From assembly GCA_964246185.1 (NCBI GenBank), contig CAXTPP010000060.1, forward strand, positions 1 through 20,067: a stretch of 20,067 bases of DNA, read 5' to 3'. The first letter of the stretch is position 1, and each line of letters opens with the position of its first letter. Source of the stretch: LMUY01 sp964246185. GTDB lineage: Bacteria > Pseudomonadota > Alphaproteobacteria > Acetobacterales > Acetobacteraceae. This document shows, in pieces, positions 16,221 through 20,067 of this stretch. The translations under genes were made by a program, and so were the position numbers. The notes below the pieces were generated by a model. It did not search any database. It was not told the DNA's origin and saw only the letters and a list, made by a program, of their open reading frames with translations.

Positions 16221-16649
16221 TCAAACGCCTAAGCGCCGGCTTTGCAGTATTTCGCACCCGCTGATTCGCCAGGAACCGCCCGGCTGCTGCTCCATCATGT
16301 ATCGGGCGGTGTAAGCCACGCCGTCCGGCCCGACGAGTTCGACAAACTGCGAGATCATGCCTTCCTCTTGCGTCAGTGCGGCAAACTCGAACGACTTTGG
16401 CCGGTATACGGCGGCGTAGCCGCGCCGGACCATCTCGATGAAGGTGTCGGCCGTGCCGAACAGGCCTTGGATGGATGGCGCGGCCAAGCTGAACGCGCCA
16501 GCGGCGTCGTCTCTGCGGAATGCGTCGATCTGGCCGGTGATGACGGAACGGATCGCAGCCTGGTCCGCCGTGGACACCGGCGGTTCGGCAGCCTGCGCCG
16601 TGCAGCACAGCCCAGCCAGCAGGACCAGAACAAGGATCGGGACACGCAT
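16221..16649 (-). CDS. DUF4864 domain-containing exported protein
   Basis: This 142-residue protein begins with a signal peptide, MRVPILVLVLLAGLCCTAQA, probably cut after A20. The remainder matches the DUF4864 pattern, a small NTF2-like alpha+beta domain: ADQAAIRSVITGQIDAFRRDDAAGAFSLAAPSIQ, then a 'F...VRRGYAAVYRPKSFEF' segment and ending with YMMEQQPGGSWRISGCEI. No catalytic residues are recognised. The ATG at 16649 gives the signal peptide; a GTG at 16688 in the same frame lies only 9 bases after the stop of the molybdoenzyme gene and would add 13 residues before it. A weak ribosome binding site leaves the choice open. It is probably transcribed with the upstream molybdoenzyme gene. Confidence 0.8.
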   Translation of the reverse strand: MRVPILVLVLLAGLCCTAQAAEPPVSTADQAAIRSVITGQIDAFRRDDAAGAFSLAAPSIQGLFGTADTFIEMVRRGYAAVYRPKSFEFAALTQEEGMISQFVELVGPDGVAYTARYMMEQQPGGSWRISGCEILQSRRLGV

Positions 16650-16697
16650 GTATCTATTACGGCGACCAGAACCTAACGGTTGCGTCACGCGGTCAAG

Positions 16698-17759
16698 TCA
16701 GCGCGCCATGACCGGAACGCGGTGCCACGCTGTGGCAAGATAGCCTTTGAAGTTCCAGCGATCGGCCATTTCAGACGGCTGGGTCTGGCCGGCATCGTCC
16801 CATGTGCGCACGACGAGTTCGTGGCTGCCGGGTCTCAGGTCCAGCGTGACCTGCCATAGGGTCCAGGCCCATCTGGTTCCCTGCTCCAGCGCCGCCTGCC
16901 GCCACGTGATGCCGCCATCGCTGGACACGTCCACCCGGGTGACCATGCGTTCGGACGCCGTAGCCCAGCCGCGCACCAGGGTAGCGCCGGCCGTGACCGG
17001 TCCGGCGGCTGGGACGCAGATGGCGCTGTTCGCCGGCATGGCGTCGATGGTGACGCCGCGGTCCCAGTCCACGGTTTCGGCCGTGGCGTCTGCCGGCAGC
17101 AGCTTGTAGTCCTGGCGTTGCACCGGGCTGTCCGCCGGCGAGTCGCGGACAGTCACGGCGGTGACCCACTTGGCGCTCCGGACTCCGGCGTAGCCGGGCA
17201 CGATCGCGCGCAGGGGAGCGCCGTGCTCGGGCGCCAGCATACGGCCGTTCATGGCCCAGGCCAGCAGGACCTCCGGCGCCAGCGCTTTCTTCAGCGGGAT
17301 CGAGACGGCGTAGGGCGTGTTGTCATGGTCCGTCACGAGGTCGGCCGATTCGAACGCAACGTCCGATGCGCCCGGGGCGATGTCGGTTGCTGCCAGCACA
17401 TCGGCCAACCGCACGCCGGTCCAGTCAGCCGTGCCGATGGCGCCGGCTTGCCATGGGTCGCCAGAGGTGGACCTGATCGGCTGCAAGTCAGCACGGCGAT
17501 TGCCGGCGCATTGCAGCGTCGCAGTCACGGTATGTGGGGTGAAGCGGCTTTGCAGCGCGGCCACCGACAGGTCCATAGCCGTATCCACTAGGCCGCCGAC
17601 ATGGAGCTGGCAGGCCGGATCCATGCGTGGGATGACGCCATGGTTGCGGGAGTAGAAAAGCGCTTGCGGGGTGAGGAACGCTTCCACCAGTCGCATGAGC
17701 GGCGTCTCCGCGTTGTAGGGCGTGAGGCTATGGACGACCATGGTCCTGTCTTTCGGCAT
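16698..17759 (-). CDS. Sulfite oxidase-type molybdopterin-dependent oxidoreductase
   Basis: This 353-residue enzyme belongs to the sulfite oxidase fold and would use Mo-molybdopterin. The molybdenum-binding domain contains the FYSRNHGVIP segment (about 35-44), the invariant Mo ligand C84 in TLQCAGNRR, ADWTGVRLADVL, the EHGAPLRAIVPGYAGVRSAKWV block and DYKLLP. A C-terminal dimerisation domain follows, with RVDVSSDGGITWRQA and the end WNFKGYLATAWHRVPV. There is no heme domain and no Tat or Sec signal, so it should be cytoplasmic, unlike YedY/MsrP and the periplasmic SorA. The ATG at 17759 follows GGGAG by 7 bases; the frame extends upstream to 17864 through the divergent gene's start. The electron acceptor and true substrate (sulfite or another) are not readable. 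It heads the minus-strand gene run. Confidence 0.9.
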   Translation of the reverse strand: MPKDRTMVVHSLTPYNAETPLMRLVEAFLTPQALFYSRNHGVIPRMDPACQLHVGGLVDTAMDLSVAALQSRFTPHTVTATLQCAGNRRADLQPIRSTSGDPWQAGAIGTADWTGVRLADVLAATDIAPGASDVAFESADLVTDHDNTPYAVSIPLKKALAPEVLLAWAMNGRMLAPEHGAPLRAIVPGYAGVRSAKWVTAVTVRDSPADSPVQRQDYKLLPADATAETVDWDRGVTIDAMPANSAICVPAAGPVTAGATLVRGWATASERMVTRVDVSSDGGITWRQAALEQGTRWAWTLWQVTLDLRPGSHELVVRTWDDAGQTQPSEMADRWNFKGYLATAWHRVPVMAR

Positions 17760-17839
17760 ATCACGCTCCCGACTTGATGGAAGGCTACCGTATCGCCCTT
17801 TACCCGGCGAGGGCGGGATAGGTTGCGGCTGATGCTGCG

Positions 17840-18871
17840 ATGCACCATCTGCGAGCCATGGCACTTCTTCCTTTCACGCCCAAGCGGATCAAGCTGTCTG
17901 ACCTGTCGCGCATCCATCGGGCTTGGTCCCCGACGCTGCCGGCCAGCGCTGGCGACGGGCGGTTGCAAGAGGTAGCGTCATTTGGTTCAAATCCAGGTGC
18001 CCTGCGGATGTTGCGCTACCTGCCGCAGGCTCTGCCGCCGGGGTCGCCGTTGGTCGTGGCGCTGCACGGCTGCACCCAGAAAGCGGGTGGGTTCGACACT
18101 GGCACAGGCTGGTCGGCGTTGGCCGACCGGCACAAGTTCGCTTTGCTGTTCCCCGAGCAGCGCACCGCCAACAACAGCCACACCTGCTTCAACTGGTTCG
18201 AGCCGGTGGATATCACGCGCGGTGAGGGTGAGGTGGCGTCTATCCGCGGCATGGTGGCCAACATGGCCAGCGGCGGCCGGATTGACCCGGCACGCGTGTT
18301 CGTCACGGGCCTGTCGGCTGGCGGGGCGATGGCCTCGGCCCTGCTGGCAACCTACCCGGAAGTGTTCGCCGCTGGCGCGATCATTGCGGGACTGCCTTAC
18401 CGATGCGCTGCCGGCGTGCAGTCAGCCCTGTCTGCCATGCATAACCCCACACATCGTAGCGGGCCTCAGTGGGGTGACCAAGTCCGGAAAGCCAGCCCCG
18501 CGCCACAGCGCAAGCCTATCGTGGCCATCTGGCATGGCGACGCCGACACCACCGTGGCTCCGGCAAACGCAGTAGAACACGCCCGGCAGTGGTGCGACGT
18601 TCACAGCTTGCGTGATGCGGACAGCGGGACCAACTTGGTGGACGGAGTGCCGCACCGAACTTGGCGCGATGCGCACGGCACCGCTCGAGTTGAACTGTTC
18701 ACGGTACCTGGATTTGGCCATGGCGTTCCTATTCGACCCACCGCGCCGGGTGATCAGGGAGTGGGGCAGGCTATGCCTTATATCTTGCCAGCAAGCATTT
18801 CATCTACTTGGCGCATCGCGAGAAATTGGGGCATCGTTCCAGAAACTCCAGCCGGCACTCGCAACGCATAG
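17840..18871 (+). CDS. PHB depolymerase family esterase (alpha/beta hydrolase)
   Basis: This 343-residue serine hydrolase is of the LpqC/PHB-depolymerase group. The oxyanion element is VVALHGCTQ (about 71-79), the nucleophile is S159 in GLSAGGAM, the acid is D234 or D236 in WHGDADTTV, and the His is H294 in GFGHGVPI. The segments LLFPEQ and CFNWF followed by RGEGEVASIRGMV are characteristic of this family. The C-terminus (MPYILPASISSTWRIARNWGI) forms the usual closing helix. No signal peptide is seen, so the product may be intracellular or use another route; the polymer or ester substrate is unproven. The start is ambiguous between ATG 17840 and ATG 17858, neither with a strong ribosome binding site. 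It diverges from the molybdoenzyme gene across 80 bases and converges on infC. Confidence 0.87.
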   Translation: MHHLRAMALLPFTPKRIKLSDLSRIHRAWSPTLPASAGDGRLQEVASFGSNPGALRMLRYLPQALPPGSPLVVALHGCTQKAGGFDTGTGWSALADRHKFALLFPEQRTANNSHTCFNWFEPVDITRGEGEVASIRGMVANMASGGRIDPARVFVTGLSAGGAMASALLATYPEVFAAGAIIAGLPYRCAAGVQSALSAMHNPTHRSGPQWGDQVRKASPAPQRKPIVAIWHGDADTTVAPANAVEHARQWCDVHSLRDADSGTNLVDGVPHRTWRDAHGTARVELFTVPGFGHGVPIRPTAPGDQGVGQAMPYILPASISSTWRIARNWGIVPETPAGTRNA

Positions 18872-18886
18872 CAAGTCTTGAGGGTG

Positions 18887-18900
18887 TCCTGTGTTCAGGA
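18887..18900. terminator. Weak hairpin between convergent esterase and infC genes
   Basis: TCCTG-TGTT-CAGGA gives a 5-bp stem with a four-base loop in the 62-base convergent gap. No U-tract follows on either strand, so terminator function is doubtful. Confidence 0.3.
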
Positions 18901-18933
18901 AGTGTGTAAGCCACCAAACCTATATCGGCTCAG

Positions 18934-19473
18934 CTATCGTGGGGACAGCACCATGATCATCTGACGGTTTTCCATCCGAGGCATCTGCTCGACTTTGGTT
19001 TTTTCGTCCATGTCGCCGCGGATACGCTCCAGCACCCTAATGCCGATATCCTGGTGCGCCATCTCGCGGCCTCGAAACCTCAGCGTCACCTTTACTTTAT
19101 CCCCCTCGTCGATAAAGCTATTCATTGCGCGTAGCTTCACCTGGTAGTCGTTCTCATCAATGTTGGGTCTTACCTTGACTTCCTTGATTTCTACGACTTT
19201 TTGCTTCTTTTTGGCCTCGTTTTTCTTCTTCTGAGACTCATATTTGTATTTGCCATAATCAAGTATCTTAACGACCGGAGGATCGGCGTTGGGGCTGATC
19301 TCAAGCAGGTCAAGACCCACGGACAGGGCGCGCAACATGGCATCGCGCGCACTCATAACGCCCTGCATCTCGCCTTCGGCGTCGATCAGCCGCACTTGCA
19401 GGCTTCGGATGTCCTCGTTGACGCGCGGGCCGTCACGGCTCGGCGTTCCGGCTGGCATTGGGCCTCGGGCTAT
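18934..19473 (-). CDS. infC: Translation initiation factor IF-3
   Basis: IF-3 binds the 30S subunit, keeps subunits apart and enforces correct start-codon selection. The N-terminal domain contains GPRVNEDIR...VRLIDAEGEMQGVM and LDLLEISPNADPPVVKILDYGKYKYE, the IF-3 signature. A Lys-rich linker (KKKNEAKKKQK) joins it to the C-terminal domain, with VKVRPNIDENDYQVKLR, KVKVTLRFRGREMAH and the end MIMVLSPR. I place the start at an ATA codon at 19473-19471: an ideal AGGAG lies 6 bases upstream, and the resulting N-terminus, (M)ARGPMP, resembles the usual alphaproteobacterial 'MARRP'. This gives 179 residues. The only canonical in-frame start is ATG at 19458 (174 residues), with GAGG 4 bases upstream. 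It follows thrS, as in many bacteria, but rpmI and rplT do not follow. It is visibly AT-richer than its neighbours. Confidence 0.95.
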   Translation of the reverse strand: MARGPMPAGTPSRDGPRVNEDIRSLQVRLIDAEGEMQGVMSARDAMLRALSVGLDLLEISPNADPPVVKILDYGKYKYESQKKKNEAKKKQKVVEIKEVKVRPNIDENDYQVKLRAMNSFIDEGDKVKVTLRFRGREMAHQDIGIRVLERIRGDMDEKTKVEQMPRMENRQMIMVLSPR

Positions 19474-19484
19474 TGTGCTCTCCT
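19471..19484 (-). promoter_or_regulatory. infC translation start region: AGGAG plus AUA codon
   Basis: On the minus strand AGGAG (19484-19480) is followed after 6 bases by ATA (19473-19471). An in-frame TAG lies just upstream (six codons before ATA), so translation must begin between it and the conserved domain. Known precedent: Escherichia coli infC starts with AUU, which lets IF-3 repress its own synthesis. A like arrangement with AUA is inferred here. Confidence 0.6.
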
Positions 19485-19521
19485 GTCGCTATGAAAAAGA
19501 TGTATCTGTTCGGCCATGGAA

Positions 19522-20067
19522 TTAGGCCAGATTGCTTGATCTGCCAATATCAGGCGGTGTGGCCTCCTGGGCAAGCCCTGCCACGGCGTTGGCCAAAGAA
19601 AGCACCTCCTGCGCCTGGCCGCCCAGGCGGCGCAGCGCCACCGTGCGGCTTTCGGCCTCCTTGCGGCCCACCACGGCGATCACGGGCACGTGCTGCAAGC
19701 TATGTTCGCGGATCTTGGCGTTGATCTTCTCGTTTCGAGTATCCACTGCCACGGACATGCCCCGCTCGCGGAATGCCTTGGCCACCTCCTCCGCGTAGGA
19801 TTCCGCATCCGTCACGATGGACGCCACGACCAGCTGCACCGGCGCCAGCCAGAGTGGGAAACGTCCGGCGAACTGCTCGATCAGGATGCCCAGGAACCGT
19901 TCGAAGCTGCCGAGGATGGCACGGTGCAGCATGACAGGGTATTGCCGGCTGCTGTCGTCGGCGACGTAGATGGCGTCCAACCGCTCTGGCAGGAAGAAGT
20001 CCACCTGCAACGTGCCGCATTGCCAGTCCCGCCCGATCGCGTCGCGCAGCACGAATTCCAGCTTCGG
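19522..20067 (-). CDS. thrS: Threonyl-tRNA synthetase, C-terminal part (runs off the window)
   Basis: Only the last 181 codons are in the window; the gene continues beyond 20067. The visible part covers the end of the class II catalytic core and the anticodon-binding domain. The core shows GRDWQCGTLQVDFFLPERL, which includes the motif with the Cys-Gly-Thr/Gln strand, and motif 3 as PVMLHRAILGSFERFLGILIE with the ATP-binding Arg. The linker FPLWLAPVQLVV leads into the anticodon-binding fold: AFRERGMSVAVDTRNEKINAKIRE and HVPVIAVVGRKEAESRTVALRR. The enzyme charges tRNA-Thr. It ends 48 bases upstream of the infC AUA codon, so the two are probably co-transcribed. No frameshift is seen. Confidence 0.97.
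   Translation of the reverse strand, partial: PKLEFVLRDAIGRDWQCGTLQVDFFLPERLDAIYVADDSSRQYPVMLHRAILGSFERFLGILIEQFAGRFPLWLAPVQLVVASIVTDAESYAEEVAKAFRERGMSVAVDTRNEKINAKIREHSLQHVPVIAVVGRKEAESRTVALRRLGGQAQEVLSLANAVAGLAQEATPPDIGRSSNLA

Overview
The window is GC-rich, single-chromosome-style bacterial DNA, densely coded on both strands. Several features point to an alphaproteobacterium of the Rhodospirillales, most likely Acetobacteraceae: an atpHAGDC operon without the Fo genes, a thrS-infC pair, alphaproteobacterial protein variants, and dispersed 'CCAGAGGCTCTGCCTCTGG'-type palindromic intergenic repeats. The family assignment is inference from gene content and style; no 16S or database search was possible.

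Layout. (1) 1-3029: a secreted PEP-CTERM protein on the minus strand with its own hairpin terminator, then an AT-rich divergent promoter region and the chaperone gene htpG on the plus strand. (2) 3083-5091, minus: a secreted FKBP-type prolyl isomerase followed 14 bases later by a Tat-exported family 5 substrate-binding protein. (3) 5194-6309, plus: a XenA/YqjM-type flavin ene-reductase. (4) 6396-11379, plus: the F1 part of ATP synthase (delta, alpha, gamma, beta, epsilon). Its genes are separated by 5, 3, 126 and -1 bases; the one large gap, between atpG and atpD, is filled by a folded repeat element. (5) 11436-12257, plus: a di-iron ferritin-like protein. (6) 12449-13852, minus: a PiT phosphate transporter. 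(7) 14177-14587, plus: an HU protein with a histone-H1-like Lys/Ala-rich tail. (8) 14957-17759, minus: a tightly spaced run of a sulfite-oxidase-type molybdoenzyme, a DUF4864 exported protein, the severed tail of a fosmidomycin-resistance-type MFS pump, a Cys-rich DUF2237 protein and a glutathione S-transferase. (9) 17840-18871, plus: a PHB-depolymerase-family esterase. (10) 18934-20067, minus: infC, and the 3' end of thrS running off the window.

Most of the window is housekeeping: energy conversion, protein folding, translation and nucleoid structure. I do not see a defence system, prophage, CRISPR array, complete insertion sequence or biosynthetic cluster, and I found no clearly new multi-gene system. 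The observations most worth checking are: the probable AUA start codon of infC behind an ideal ribosome binding site; three copies of one palindromic repeat family, one of them inside the ATP synthase operon; the truncated MFS gene that preserves an operon junction; paired operator-like palindromes upstream of the HU gene; and an orphaned open stretch beside one of the repeats.
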